NCBI RefSeq assembly: GCF_027580225.2
Contig: NC_073354.2
Coordinates: forward strand, 30,214,001 to 30,278,000
DNA length: 64,000 nucleotides
Source of the DNA: Misgurnus anguillicaudatus
Taxonomy: Eukaryota; Chordata; Actinopteri; Cypriniformes; Cobitidae
Direction of reading: 5' to 3'
Position numbers and translations under genes: made by a program. Positions 1-11,699 of the stretch are shown here, one piece after another; the stretch's first letter is position 1, and every line of letters starts with the position of its first letter. A model generated the notes under the pieces. The model ran no database searches, was not told the DNA's origin, and worked only from the letters and a program-made list of their open reading frames with translations.

Positions 1-285
1 AGAAATAGTTGTGAGTGAAAATCCCAGTAACTGAGCAGATTAATGACATTTGAATGAGTGAAATACTCAGACCGGCCCGACTGGCACCAACAACCATGCC
101 ACGCTCAAAATTGCTTAAATCACCTTTCTTTCCCATTCTAACATTCAGGTTGGAGTTCAGGAGATTGTCTTGACCAGGACCACACCCCTAAATGCATTGA
201 AGCAACTGCCATGTGATTGGTTAATTAGATAATTCATTAATGAGAAATTTAAGAGGTTTTCCTAATTATCCTTTAGGTGAGTGTA
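1..285 (-). mobile_element. Tc1-like transposon, 5' end (cut by window edge)
   Basis: Read on the - strand this is the start of a Tc1-like transposase (MGKKGDLSNFERGMVVGA) followed by the transposon terminus, which ends in CTTTAGGTGAGTGTA at 285. The same family recurs at 24010-25067, whose opposite end carries the matching inverted terminus. Here only the N-terminal helix-turn-helix coding part and the outer end lie in the window. A small rearrangement around 38-70 breaks the reading frame, so this copy is probably dead. Confidence 0.8.
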
Positions 286-834
286 ATTGCTAAGTTTGGT
301 TTTACACAATGCATACGTGAACTGCACGTTTGCAGCACAAATTTTTTAGTGCTGATGTTAACAGGTTACAGCACTCACCCTGGATGTGTTAGCAGCACGT
401 GTGAGCATTACATATGGCCTCTTTTAAAACATTAAAAACACCACATAAACATATAAACAAAAATAAAACCTTATTTTCCCCACCCAAAGACAGTGTCACA
501 TGTTGTTTGAATATCCTGTGAAACATTATGTGGCTCATTTTCTTACAGGCAAAGAAGCAGACATTCATTTACATCCGAATGATTAAACCCTGTTATCTCA
601 AATGGAGATCTCTCCTCATAACCCTTTGCCAGCAATTTGTTACATCCATAGATACACTAGATGTCGCCTTGGGGTTCTAAGCATGCGTCAAAACCGCCTT
701 CCATCTTGAAACAGGGATCCTGTCATAGGAAGTAGCTAGGTAACGCTGCTATCTCAGCCTTTACTTCGAATTCATGGACGATGCCGGACTTTTGTGCTGC
801 GTATGGATGTTAGGCCTACTAGCAGTATGCATTA
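286..834. other. Intergenic stretch with one arm of a larger inverted repeat
   Basis: No gene is recognised. About 645-720 (CATAGATACACTAGATGTCG and following) is an imperfect inverted match to 2995-3090, so it may be the left end of an older element into which the mariner-like copy at 837-2230 inserted. Confidence 0.4.
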
Positions 835-836
835 TA

Positions 837-2230
837 CAACCACAAAACAGAAAAAGTTGGGACAATGTAGAAATTGTGAGTAAAAAAGGAATGGAATAAT
901 TTACAAATCTCATAAACTTATATTTTATTCACAGTAGAATATAGATACCATATCAAATGTTGAAAGTAAGATATTTTGAAATGTCATGCAAAATATTGGC
1001 TCATTTTGGATTTCATGAGAGCTACACATTCCAAAAAAAGTTGGGACATGTACTGTAGCAATAAGAGGCCAGAAAATTTAAATGTACACATAAGGAACAG
1101 TTGAAAGACCAATTTGCAACTTATTAGGTCAATTGGCAACATGATTGGGTATAAAAAAGCCTGTCAGAGTAAGGGTTCGTAAGGGTCAAGGCTGGAAAAC
1201 CATACTGGATGCCCGTGATCTTCGGGCCCTAAGACAGCACTGCATCACATATAGGAATGCTACTGTAATGGAAATCACAACATGGGCTCTGGAATACTTC
1301 CAGAAAACATTGTCAGTGAACACAATCCACCGTGTCATTCGCTGTTGCCAGCTAAAACTCTGTAGGTCAAAAAAGAAGCCATATCTAAACATGATCCAGA
1401 AGCACAGGCCTTTTTCCTGGGCAAGGCTCATTTAAAATGGACTTTGGCAAAGTGGAAAACTGTTCTGTGGTCCAACGAATTAAAATTTGAAGTTCTTTTT
1501 GAAAAACTGGGATGCCATTTCATCCGGACTAAAGAGGACAATGACAACCCAAGTTGTTATTAGCGCTCATTTCAGAAGCCTGCATCTCTGATGGTATGGG
1601 GTTGCATGAGTACGTGTGGCATGGGCAGCTTACACATCAGGAAGGGCACCATCAATGCTGAAAGGTTTATCAAAGTTCTAGATACATATGATCCCATTCA
1701 GACGTTGACTCTTTCAGGGAAGACCTTGCATTTTCCAACATGACAATTCCAGACCACATACTGCATCAATTACAATGTCAAGACTGCGTAGAAGAAGGAT
1801 CTAAGTACTAAAATGGCCAGCCTGTAGTCCAGATCTGTCACCCACAGAAAACATTCGGCGGATCATAAAGAGGAAGATGTGACAAAGACCTAAGACAGAT
1901 GAGCAACTAGAAGCCTGTAATAGACAAGAATGGGACAACATTCTTATTCCTAAACATTGGTCCTCCTCCAGCTGTTCCTTATATGTACATTTAACTTTTC
2001 TGGCCTCTTATTGCTACCTGTCCCAACTTTTTTTGGAATGTGTAGCTCTCATGAAATCCAAAATGAGTCAATATTTGGCATGACATTTCAAAATGTATCA
2101 CTTTCAACATTTGATTTGTTATCTATATTCTACTGTGAATAAAATATAAGTATATGAGATTTGTAAATTATTCCATTCCTTTTTTACGCACAATTTCTAC
2201 TGTGTCCCAACTTTTTCTGTTTTGGGGTTG
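837..2230 (+). mobile_element. Mariner/Tc1-like transposon with ~255-bp inverted termini, decayed
   Basis: The element is bounded by TA dinucleotides at 835-836 and 2231-2232. Its left end (837 to about 1105) is almost the reverse complement of its right end (about 1965 to 2230), including ACAGAAAAAGTTGGGACA. Between them is a transposase relic on the + strand: 1145-1435 codes for the middle DNA-binding part (the stretch with TILDARDLRALRQHC), then stops and frameshifts. The first catalytic-site motif, normally W-S-D-E, reads WSNE near 1470. The N-terminal coding part seen in related elements appears to be deleted just before 1145. It is non-autonomous. Confidence 0.8.
1145..1435 (+). pseudogene. 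Transposase fragment, Tc1/mariner superfamily
   Basis: This 96-codon open stretch is the only sizeable intact piece of the transposase in the 837-2230 element. It holds the helix-turn-helix region (R-A-L-R-Q-H-C, then V-N-T-I-H-R-V-I-R). The coding match continues downstream in other frames to about 1900, with in-frame stops and the altered WSNE site. The apparent Met start is a consequence of the deletion. A functional protein is not expected. Confidence 0.7.
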
Positions 2231-2473
2231 TATTTTGAAAAAGTAGATTATCTTCATATCAAAACTTTACATTTTCTCTGGACTCAATGATAAATACATG
2301 TCTGACCGTTGAAACGAACAAAAAAAAAAACCCTAGAAAATCACATTCATGCCGATTTTATTTCCGTTAGACCTTTGCTAGTCTCGCGTAGCCAGACCTT
2401 CAATACTGAAGGTATTTAGCCAACATTCTGTGGGCGTGACGTCTGAGGTTGAGACAGGACCTTTGCCTACTTG

Positions 2474-2964
2474 GGCCCTGTCCCAAATGGCGCACTTCAT
2501 GTGGACTTTCGGTCTTGTGGCCTTAAATTGCACGTGCTTGCTTAATCTATGAGTCCGTAGGATGTCCCATCTGGCATTTTTACGATTGGAAGTGTGCTCA
2601 TCAGCGCCCCCTTTGCCCCCTTAATGCGGGCTTTGCCAAAGACCGCATTAAGGGGGCAAAGGGGGAGCTGATGAGCACACTTCCAATCGTAAAAATGACA
2701 GAAAATGACAGTGCACTTTACCAACCCAGAAGTCCATGCGAAAGAGCAATCAGACCAATCAGATGACGGAAGGGAGGTGTTCACACTGACGGGCAACTTC
2801 TCTTCCTATTTCCGGTATGACGCTCGAGTCTGTCCCAAAATACGACTCCGGTGCAACCATGTGGACTTGCATCAAGGGTCCCTAAAGTCTACACTACATA
2901 ATGTCATCAAAGTGTGGACTCTGAGAGGACCACAAGTCCGGAGTGTGCCATTTGGGACAGGGCC
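2474..2964. mobile_element. Foldback (palindromic) MITE with central hairpin
   Basis: The ends are inverted: GGCCCTGTCCCAAATGGC at the left and GTGCCATTTGGGACAGGGCC at the right. The centre (2575-2697) is a near-perfect hairpin with about 55-bp arms and a loop of roughly 12 bases. No transposase is present. The superfamily cannot be told from the sequence alone. Confidence 0.75.
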
Positions 2965-2994
2965 ATTGATGCTGATGCATTAAAGAGGAGGGGC

Positions 2995-3090
2995 TCCCCT
3001 GTTCCAAGATGGCGGCCCTATTGACGCATTCAATCCTATGAACTGCCTTAGGCAAGGCAACATCTAGTGTACATATCTATGGGTTACATC
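2995..3090. repeat. Inverted partner of 645-720
   Basis: The reverse complement shares CATAGAT, ACACTAGATGT, GCCTTG and CGCCATCTTG-type blocks with 645-720. The pair may be the two ends of one ancestral element of about 0.5 kb, later split by the mariner-like and foldback insertions. Confidence 0.45.
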
Positions 3091-3301
3091 AAGCTGTAAA
3101 GTCTTTCAGGTACCACACTCTTTTGTATTTTAAAATGCTATCCTATCCGAGCTTTTCTATCCACAGTCATGTTGCTTTCGGCAAAAATGTATTCTTGTTT
3201 CTATTGCCATTCATTTCAAATTCAATTTTCAGAAATCTTTTTTCGGTCTGCTGATTTTTAAAATGAAAGTTTGTAGAAATAAAGTGAGTTGGGGCAACGC
3301 T

Positions 3302-3528
3302 ATCTCATGGTAATTTGTATGTATTTTACGAGGTGGCTAATTTGCATTAATTGGTTAATAAATAATTAATTTTTGTACATTTCCCTTGGCCCCTGTGATG
3401 TTGAGGTTAAGGGTGGGGTTTCGTTATTGTTGTTTTTTTATGATAATCATACGTTTTTGCACAATTAACTTTGTAGGAATTCACACGAATTAGCCAACTC
3501 GTAAAATATGTACGAATTCTCGTAAGGC
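3302..3528. mobile_element. MITE copy A of the ACGAGTTGGCTAATTCGT family
   Basis: Its inverted ends carry TATTTTACGAGGTGGCTAAT and TTAGCCAACTCGTAAAATA. The centre has the GTGATGTTGAGGTTAAGGG segment also found in the copies at 32378-32540 and 39458-39716. It is non-coding and short. Confidence 0.7.
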
Positions 3529-4493
3529 TGGTTGGGGAATAAAAAAAGTGAAATGTGCCAATATAGTGTCTTTGCAAAAATATGTCTGTCATATAGACAA
3601 ACAGATCTTGTAACATTCTCAGGCCATTGGTTGAGCCCAATACATTTGTGTTTACATTTATTCATTTAGCAGACGCATTTAATATTTGCATTTAATATTT
3701 TGTGTAAGGAAGGAGCCAACAACAAGCAATCTTAAACTAAAACAAGATACTCATGTAATCGATGCAAAGTGCATTGCTGTCCTCTGGGTGGCAGTGATTC
3801 ATGTAAGGCAAGTTAGGCAACAAAGCACAGCTGCAGGGTCACACATTTAAACAGGATTGCAGCTCCCAAATAAAATAAAATAAATGACAACACTGTCTTC
3901 ATAAAAACAGCCTGTTTAAGAGACACCCAGGAAGAAACATTGCATATTTAGGCTGTTTTCAGCTATGTGCAGAACTTGTGCCTGCATATTCATTGGAGAA
4001 AAAACAACCTGCCTATTTCCAAAACAAAATGTAATATATTTGTGCTATATTGACACTGTAAGTGTAAATTTTTAGTTTTTTTCCTGTTATTTATTTACTA
4101 TTAAAGCCATCTGAATCAGTTACTGCCAGATGGTTCCTCGTGCTAGTCTATTAAAGCACTCCATTTGGCAATGTTTGTAGTTTTGGCAACTAGATCAAAG
4201 CGGTGGTTTTAAAGTAATTTAATGCATGCTAAAACTTCATTTGACCACATTTGCAGGTGTGTTTGTGCCATTAACAGCTGAACGCCTCTCGTGTTCACCT
4301 TCATCAGCAAGAATTCAGACATCCGAATTGCACAACATCATAAAATGCTATGTTAGTTATTAGCACGTCAACACTCTTCAGTAAACACATATTAAGTCTC
4401 CAGAGGCCCTTCAGTCAGTTTATTTATTAAAAGCATTTGCGTCAATATCTGTACACAAAATAGTCAAGTTTAAACGCAGACCAAATAAGAGCT
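3529..4493. other. Intergenic stretch; SINE tail fragment at 3651-3690
   Basis: No gene is seen. 3651-3690 resembles the reverse complement of a fish tRNA-SINE tail (TTTACATTTATTCATTTAGC). The rest is AT-rich sequence that I do not recognise. Confidence 0.35.
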
Positions 4494-5448
4494 TACACTG
4501 TAAAATGTAATAGCTGAGCTTACTAAAAAGATTAAGTAAACTTAACTTATTTAATTAAGTTTGTTAACCTTACTTAGGTTAACTAAGTAATCCCAACTTT
4601 TTTCTATGCAAACTCAAGTCAACTTGATTAAACTTAACAGATTAATTTAGCTCAACTTAAAATTTCAAGTATTTTCAAAAAGGATGACTGCACAGTAGGT
4701 GGCAGTAATGCTCCCAAGGAGTAAGTGGTGGCTTAACTGAGTGGTTAACTGAAGAAGACGACAACAGCACATGGTCAGATGAGAGCATGAGGAGGTAAGT
4801 TTGTGCTTATATATCATTTTTATTTTTTATTTGCTACGTTTTTATCGCAACATTACAATCACAGTTTGTAAACAGTAATATTTTGTCGGTAATAATAAAA
4901 CTGATGCATGCTATTTGATCACAATTAGCAACTCAACAACTGCTAATCATGTATGTTTAAAGATAAACATTTTCGTTCAACAGACATAAGTAACTAATAT
5001 GCAGAGGTAGATTGAGTAAAAATGTAATTATATAAAAAGTTATAGTTAAAGTTAGGCCTTATAGTAATAACTGCTTGAGTAAAAGTAAAAGTATGCAATG
5101 GAAAAACTGCTTAATTAGTGAGTTTATAATTCGTGTTGGTGTGGTTTATAATAATAAACTAAATACTTAGAACTGCTTATAAAAGGTAAAATAGCACATT
5201 TAAAGTAGGTGCTTTCAAAATTGTTACTCAAGTCAATGTAATGCAGTAAGCATAATTCTACCCACCTCTGGAGAAAAAACATTAATAATTTCATACCTTA
5301 AAATGCCAAGTTATTTTAAATAATAGATGTGCTGTATAAAACGTTTTAAGTTTATAGAGTGAATGCTAAAAATGTTGTTTTTACAATAGCATTTTACTAT
5401 CTATCAATCAATATACTATGTTAATTGTATATTATTATTATTTAGCAG

Positions 5449-7364
5449 GAGCTTGTTTCTTTGAAGAGAGCGCATACCCTTCATGGAAAGTCAGGTAATT
5501 AACACACATTTTATTTAGGGCATGTAAAAACGTTTTAAATCTTGATATGTTGTTTCTTTTGTTATCCTTCTTTCATATAGTAAAGTTACTGTGGAGTACA
5601 ACCAAGTCGCAAGCAAAAACTTCAAGCAAGAATTGTTCTCATCCCTTGCTAAACACGGTTTTAGAAGATTTTGAATGAAAGAAAAGTTTAAAAGCTCTCT
5701 TCAGTATCTAATAGTAAGTATTTTTGTTTGTTTGTTTTAAATAGTTTAAGTCCATTTGCTAACTTTTAAGTAATCTGTTCTGACTGTTGATCTCAATGTT
5801 TTATGTATTATTTGTCAGAACATCACTGATGTCACTGCTCGGTGGACGGTAGTTCTCCGTGGTCTTGCTATCCTTCTTGCGGAAGACACTACAGACTTCC
5901 TGAAAACAAACATGGTTAGTATTCTTCTCGTTTAGTCAATATGAGATGTCCTAATTTTTGTGTTAGCATTTAATTAGCATTATTAAAGAAATAATGTGTA
6001 AATAGAAGATAATTAAAGGCACCAAGGCACATCCTTTTGTCCCACAATTCTATGCGTGAGCATGCTCAGGATTGGTCGAGCCTGGTTGAGTTCGATAAAA
6101 TAAAATGGTGGGCAAGAAAGCAACTGAGCACACATTTAGTGTAAATATAGTAATATTTTCACTTTTGGTTGCATTTCTAGCGAGAAATTTGTATTGTAGT
6201 TTTGAACTCTTTCCCCGCCATTGAGTTATTCCGTCAATTAAGAGAATCAATAACTTCTGATAAATGCTGTGAATAAATGAAAACATAATTTATTTGCCAG
6301 GTAAAGGTTTTATGCCAATTACATAACCAATTCAAAAATTATAAAGAAAGCAAAAAAATCAAATATTTAAAGATCAGTCTGAGATGTATACCTGACAGTA
6401 GCGAAATACATCAACATGACACTATGGGTTTTGGTTTATCGCATTATGAGTGAACAAAGCTTAATACAGATGTTAACAGTGTGTAAACCATTTTGAGCTG
6501 TCCACTTTCGACTACATTCAGATGTATTCAAAACAGTTTAGAACCGCTTAAACACGCTGTAACCCGTATGCTGGAAATAATTTTGACAGGTACAGTTTAA
6601 TAATACACAAAATTAAATCAAATGTCTTTTAATAACATATAATGTTATAGTTACAAATGATTAAACCAAATAGTGTGTTTGTGACATTTGAACGTCTTGT
6701 CTTAAAACTGAAAATAAACAGGTTTTCCTGTATTTGTTAAAAATAAGCTAATAAAATAGTTCAAATAAATATTTAATGTTGCTTACCTTGAGTAAAATAG
6801 CCACATAATAAGTGGGATAATGCACAGACAGCAGGTTGCTATCATGAAATAAGCCCCTCCAGTTCGATACAAGACCCCCTGCTTGACACAGAGTCCTAAT
6901 CACACTGTTGGGGATCACTTCTGCAAAAACAACCTGCTGCCTATACAACATACCTTACTTATAGAAGAGTTTTCTAACAAGATATTATTAATTAAATATG
7001 TTCCAAGGATGTTTTTGCACCACCAGGAAAGAAGCTTCTGCTGAAAGGTCCAAATTATTATTGGCAATTCCAACCGAAGCACTGTTACAAATTAAGTGTC
7101 ACTTCAAAAACTAGTAACATCACCTTGAACAGTTTAAATTTTTAAATGACACATCCACTTTGCATTTGTATTATGAGAATGTATATTAATATTGCGTTTC
7201 TATCTTATTAGGACTGTGATGGTGACCCACCTCAACTATCAATAGGAATTCTCATTCTGGTGCCGGAGGACAGACACATTTCTCCACATGGTTTACAGCA
7301 ATTATTTGGTAGGGTGTCACAGCCATGGATGGACTTGAGAAAGGATCACATGCCATGTGTTTAG
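5449..7364 (+). pseudogene. Gene-like exons inside the 4496-8373 element
   Basis: Candidate exons are 5449-5494 (ELVSLKRAHTLHGKS), 5581-5708, 5819-5914 (NITDVTARWTVVLRGLAILL and on) and 7212-7364 (DCDGDPPQLSIGILILVPED and on, stop at 7362). The pattern 'T-D-V-T...R-G-L...L-L...E-D', then 'G-I-x-I-L-V-P-E', resembles the C-terminal region of a multicopy fish protein family usually named SAMD3-like; this is from memory and is tentative. The frame breaks within 5581-5708, and the protein ends soon after the motif, so the copy looks truncated. Confidence 0.4.
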
Positions 7365-7499
7365 TTTTTGGACTGATCGTTGTTTTAAATATGGAGTACC
7401 TCTTCACAGCTTATTTTGAGTTGATTCACAGGGTTTTTCTTTCCCTGGGGCCCAAATCACTAAAGTCAAAACTGCCATCACTACAAAACATACTAATGT

Positions 7500-7850
7500 G
7501 AAGTAGTGTGTTTTGTGTGAAACAAGTCCGTGTTACTGTAGATCTGTTGCATTTTGGGTTTTTTATTTTTTGTCAACCTGGATACAAGTTCCAGAAAAAC
7601 TCAACTTTAATTGCTGCAAAACTTTGATGTTTTAGTTAAGCTGTATTTTGCGTGTTTCTGATGGCAGAAACAAGACTGTTACTGTAGGTCTGTTGATGCA
7701 ATTTGTGATTTTTTATCAGTCACATGCCAACCTGGATACAAAACCAAAACTGCAGTCACTAAAAAAAACTAGTTTTGAATTTGTTTGTCAAGGTGTGTTC
7801 ATTGTGTTTGTAATAACAGAAACAAGACTGTCTTAGGTCTATTGTTGCAT
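7500..7850. repeat. Diverged ~150-bp tandem repeat, about 2.5 copies
   Basis: The block 'ACAAG..TGTTACTGTAGATCTGTTGCATTTTG.G' followed by 'CAACCTGGATACAA' recurs at about 7521, 7671 and 7821 with substitutions. It lies just after the stop codon of the gene-like exons, in what would be their 3' untranslated region. Confidence 0.55.
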
Positions 7851-7881
7851 TTTGGGTATCCAGATTGATGGGTGACTGAAC

Positions 7882-7883
<2 letters not shown>

Positions 7884-7943
<60 letters not shown>

Positions 7944-7963
7944 CGCGTGCGTGCGTGCGTGCG
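7884..7963. repeat. (TG)n microsatellite grading into (TGCG)n
   Basis: About 27 uninterrupted TG dinucleotides are followed by TGCG units up to 7963. It creates long Cys-Val or His-Thr frames on either strand that are not genes. Confidence 0.95.
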
Positions 7964-8373
7964 ACAAAAATGTTTTACTTTGTACACTGTTAACATGTTT
8001 AAAATAAATGTTTTAACCTCATTTTGTTGCTTTTTGGCTTTACTCATTTTTGTTAGTTCAGCTTACTTACAAATGTAAGGCAATCAGTTTCCTTATATTT
8101 ACAAGTAAAGTGAACAACAAAAAGAAGTTATCTCAACTAATGGTTTTAAGTAAAGAGTACTTAACTTTACTTGATTCATAAGTTTAGTCTACTTGTACTG
8201 TTAAGTTTTGACAACTTAAAATCAATACTCTACCTTACTTGATGAATAAGTTTAGGCTACAAATAATATAAAGTTTTGCCAACTTAAAAGCAATACACTA
8301 ACTTACTTAAAATTATGAGGCAATCAGTTTCCTCACTTTTTTAAGTAAACTCAACTTATTACATTTTACAGTG

Positions 8374-9270
8374 TACACACATTCTTCTTATTAGTTTAAT
8401 TCAGTTCAATCTTTGTTTTTGCGAAAGCAAAACACTTCACACACACACTAAGCACAAAGGTACGTTGATATTGGAACTGAATGATTACCATATTTATTTA
8501 CAAGGTAGTTTACAACATGGTATTACAATGTTACCATGCCCAACAAGACATGTAAGAGAGCAAAAGCACATCTACAAGATCTCTTTAATTTGAATCATGT
8601 TGCTACAATATTGTTTCTTTTAAATTTTACAGTGGGAACTACTGTGGGTCTGGATCACATCAAGATAAAAGCGTATCAAAGCCAGTCTGCTGTGAGTAAC
8701 ATCCAAATGATTTTTAAAGCATCTTATGTTCATTATCATCCAGTGAAGATCTTTTGAGGCAAAACATTGTTCTCTCCGTTCTCTCGTCCTTTGTTCTCTT
8801 CTTTTCTTCCCTTTGATGATCTCAAAGGAGCAATAGCATGAGAGAATGATGATCTTGAGGTGAAACAGAGTGAACATGAACAGAAGAACGAACAGAAACT
8901 TTGTATCTTCTTTTATTCTACAAATCCCAGATCTTCAAATGGACTCTGGAGGCCCCTTCCATATGGGACGCAGGATTCCCAGAATCTCCTGTCCTGATGT
9001 GACCCTCGTCCACTAATATGGTTACGGTAAAAGTGGTAGTGTTTTATTTGTGGTCATTATTAATGCTTCACCCGGGACTAACACAGGCGGTGAGTGGTTT
9101 AAGATGGTTTTAATTATTTAGAAATGCTTTGATACTAAATGTATCATGAACCCACATTTAATCAGAGATGAATGTGTGCATTTCTCATATGGCATAAACT
9201 TTTGTTTCTTACATAAAGAGTCACCTTCCATTCAATGAAATTCTTGTTTTTTTTTTATTTATTTACACGA
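8374..9270. other. Intergenic stretch, nothing recognised
   Basis: I see no exon, repeat family or RNA gene. The short open frames around 8536-8877 have no family features. Confidence 0.4.
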
Positions 9271-9490
9271 GTATATTTGTAGCAATAACCAACAACATTG
9301 TATGGGTCAAAATTATAATTTTTTATGCCCAAAAATCTTTAGGATATTAAGTAAAAATCATGTTCCTTGATGATATTTTGTAAATTAACTACTGTAAATA
9401 TATTAAAAACTTTGCCTAGGACTTCATTTGGTCAACGTTAAAGGCAATTTTCTCAATATTTTGACAAATGTTATCATTTTTTGCAGATAT
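9271..9490. mobile_element. Truncated copy of the 11974-12395 repeat
   Basis: It shares 'TATATTTGTAGCAATAACCA', 'TATGGGTCAAAATTAT' and 'GGACTTCATTTGGTCAAC' with the fuller copy at 11974-12395. It is cut off at about 9490, where the next element begins. Confidence 0.65.
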
Positions 9491-9494
9491 TTAT

Positions 9495-9855
9495 CAGTGG
9501 CAGCCGGTGACTTCTTTTTTTGAAGGCGCACGATGTGAAGTTCGTCACAACATGTAAGCCCGTCATGTGTGGGATTAATAATTTCAAAATATGTGTTCTG
9601 CGCGTCGAGTGAACCAATGTGCATCACGTGTCTTGTGAAAATAAGTGCCTGCTGCAGATGCGTCTAAAGGGTTAATGATAAAAGAGACGATCACGTTTGC
9701 CAGATACTCGCATAATCTCATGCGTAATCAGAGTTTACTGTTAAGGAAGTGTCTTGTATTTTGTTAATGTGATTGTCTCTTTGATCATAAACGGTTTTGA
9801 TGCGTGTGCAGCAGGCACTTATTTTGACAAAACATGTGATGCTCATGGTTAATAT
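9495..9855. mobile_element. hAT-like foldback MITE, copy 1
   Basis: It begins CAGTGGCAGCCGGTGACTT. It is largely self-complementary: 'GTGCCTGCTGCAGATGCGTC...ATGATAAAAGAGACGATCACG' near 9646-9700 pairs with 'GTGATTGTCTCTTTGATCAT...GCAGCAGGCAC' near 9768-9820. A second copy is at 25595-25950. The CAGTGGCGG-type terminus suggests hAT. There is no coding capacity. Confidence 0.65.
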
Positions 9856-10035
9856 GCTATTTACAGTACATCTTCTTTAAACCGTCCCAGAACTAACAGC
9901 ATTTGAAGATATTTAAAGAGTTCGGATATTATCTTCATTGAAAAGGTTACACTGTTGTAAATACATGGAAAATAATAATAAAAAAAAAACATAAAAAAGT
10001 GAACATACAGTACTTTGCAAAAGTCCTAGTCTTAA

Positions 10036-10803
10036 GGGGGTCGCACACCGGACGCGCAGCTCAGTGCCGCATCGCGTCTAGGACAACTTGGAGGTATCGT
10101 ACAACGGAAGTGCATATAAAACAGTTTGTAATTGTTGCGGGCAAAAATCCTTGATTTTGCGGCACGTTTTCTTAAAAAAAAACTGCAGAAACTTGCAAAA
10201 GCTGCAATGATGTTCACGTCACATAATCACGTCACTTCATAACGTTCCCATGGCAATAGAGGACACGGCTGCGCTTTTGGGAAGTAAATGAAAATTTTTT
10301 CAACTTTCTGCTAATATATATGTGACTTTTTGCTACGAAAATGCAGAGATTATGAAATCATGCAAGCCCCGCATATTTTGTGCGCGGAAATATGTAATTA
10401 ATGCGGTGAAAGTGCGTCGTATTTGGAAAAAATGCAGCCCCTCATAAATATGCAGACTTTGGCTGATTATGCAATATATCACGCGATCACACAATCGCGT
10501 TTTTCTGGAGGGACTGATAAAATAGCGCTAGCTTAGTCAGATAGCGTCTACTTAAAAATGCTTAATATACGTTAGCAGTCAATGTTAATCGTTAATGATT
10601 TGGGACAAATATGATGTTATTTAATGTGAAACTATGTGAGTGGCGCTCTGTGGCGCGACAGGGATTTTAGCAACTTCCTGAGTCAAAGATGGGTGCCGCG
10701 GACAGACGCCACCTGTCGCCGCTGGTGTGTGTATACTCACAGAAAACAATGTGTTCGATTTTATTAGAACGGCGCTGAGCTGCGCGTCCGGTGTGCGACC
10801 CCC
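10036..10803. mobile_element. TTAA-flanked inverted-repeat element
   Basis: The ends are inverted over about 35 bp with one mismatch (GGGGGTCGCACACCGGACGC and complement) and are bounded by TTAA at 10032-10035 and 10804-10807. TTAA duplication is typical of piggyBac-type transposition. There is no transposase, so the element is non-autonomous. Confidence 0.85.
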
Positions 10804-10814
10804 TTAACAGTCTT

Positions 10815-10985
10815 AGTCTTGATAACCTTTATTGTCCCCCTTGGGGCAATTTGTTAAAAGACATAGAAGTCATCATACACCAAATACAGAGACAATATAA
10901 AACAAATACACATAAATAAACATTATAAAACACACATTTCACTTCCTTTTTGAGTTAATCAAGCTCATAGCACAAGGTACAAATA
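10815..10985 (-). mobile_element. Possible LINE 3' tail
   Basis: On the - strand the segment reads CAAATTGCCCCAAGGGGGAC then AATAAAGGTT, like the 3' end of fish L2-type LINEs. There is no coding part. The call is weak and rests on this short resemblance. Confidence 0.3.
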
Positions 10986-10993
10986 AAAAACTA

Positions 10994-11699
10994 AGGGCCC
11001 ATACACCCGGCGCAATGCAGCGCAATGCAGCGCAATGCAGCGCAATGCGCAAGTGTTTTTTGCTAGTTTCAACCTGGCGAAATTATCATTTTCACAATTA
11101 GCACCACGCTGTTTAAATAGCAAATGCATTTGCGCCCAATTTTGTGCCCATGGGCGTTCTGGTCTGAAACGTTTCAGCTATTCACACATTTGTAAATTCT
11201 TTATCTCCTGTTTGTTATTAAATAAAGTATTTTTAGAGTACAAACCATTTCTTGCATATTTGTAAATTATTCTTTGAGATTACACTGATCATGTAGGATA
11301 TCATGTAGGCTAATTTTACTTCCATGACTGAAAGAAAACAACTTTTAAATGGTTTTAATACACAAAAATTTTTTTTTAACATGAATCTTAAACTGGTGGT
11401 CTTCTTCCTCCACATAGTTTTTCTGTTTACTAATTTCACCATCTAAACAGGGAATCGGCATGGCGTCAGCGCAACTGGCTTTTAAAGGGGATGAGAGCTG
11501 AGACTCTCATTGGTTTATTGCATGTTACGCCCAAAAACACTCACATTACTCATTAGGAGAATAGGAACAACCCTTTTATACCGTGTGCTTGGCGCACAAA
11601 CCATTTTTTCCTATCGTTAAATTAGCAAAAGTGTAATCGGACATGCCCATTTAGACAGTGCGCTTTAGACCATATGCTTAGATCGTTAAAACAGGGCCC
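10994..11699. mobile_element. DNA transposon remnant ending in AACAGGGCCC
   Basis: The right end (rc TGGGCCCTGTTTTAACGATC) and the CATTGGTTTATTGCATGTTACGCCC segment belong to a common cyprinid non-autonomous element. The left end near 10994 also has GGGCCC but diverges quickly. A CGCAATGCAG run (about four copies, 11010-11048) sits at the left. Confidence 0.45.

Larger units (their letters stand above)
4496..8373 (+). mobile_element. 3.9-kb inverted-repeat element carrying spliced gene-like exons
   Basis: The left end CACTGTAAAATGTAATA (4496) is the exact reverse complement of the right end (to 8373), and both ends continue into weaker AAGTTTACTTAA-rich arms. Both are flanked by TA. Inside are five + strand segments bounded by GT/AG splice sites: about 4683-4794 (5' leader), 5449-5494, 5581-5708, 5819-5914 and 7212-7364. 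The last two join in frame and end in a stop at 7362-7364. This is consistent with an element that has captured a host gene or carries its own spliced gene. That reading is an inference; the inverted ends and splice sites are visible. Confidence 0.5.

Noticed and set aside
7799..8078. Cys-Val and His-Thr rich frames on both strands
   Set aside because: They are translations of the TG microsatellite.
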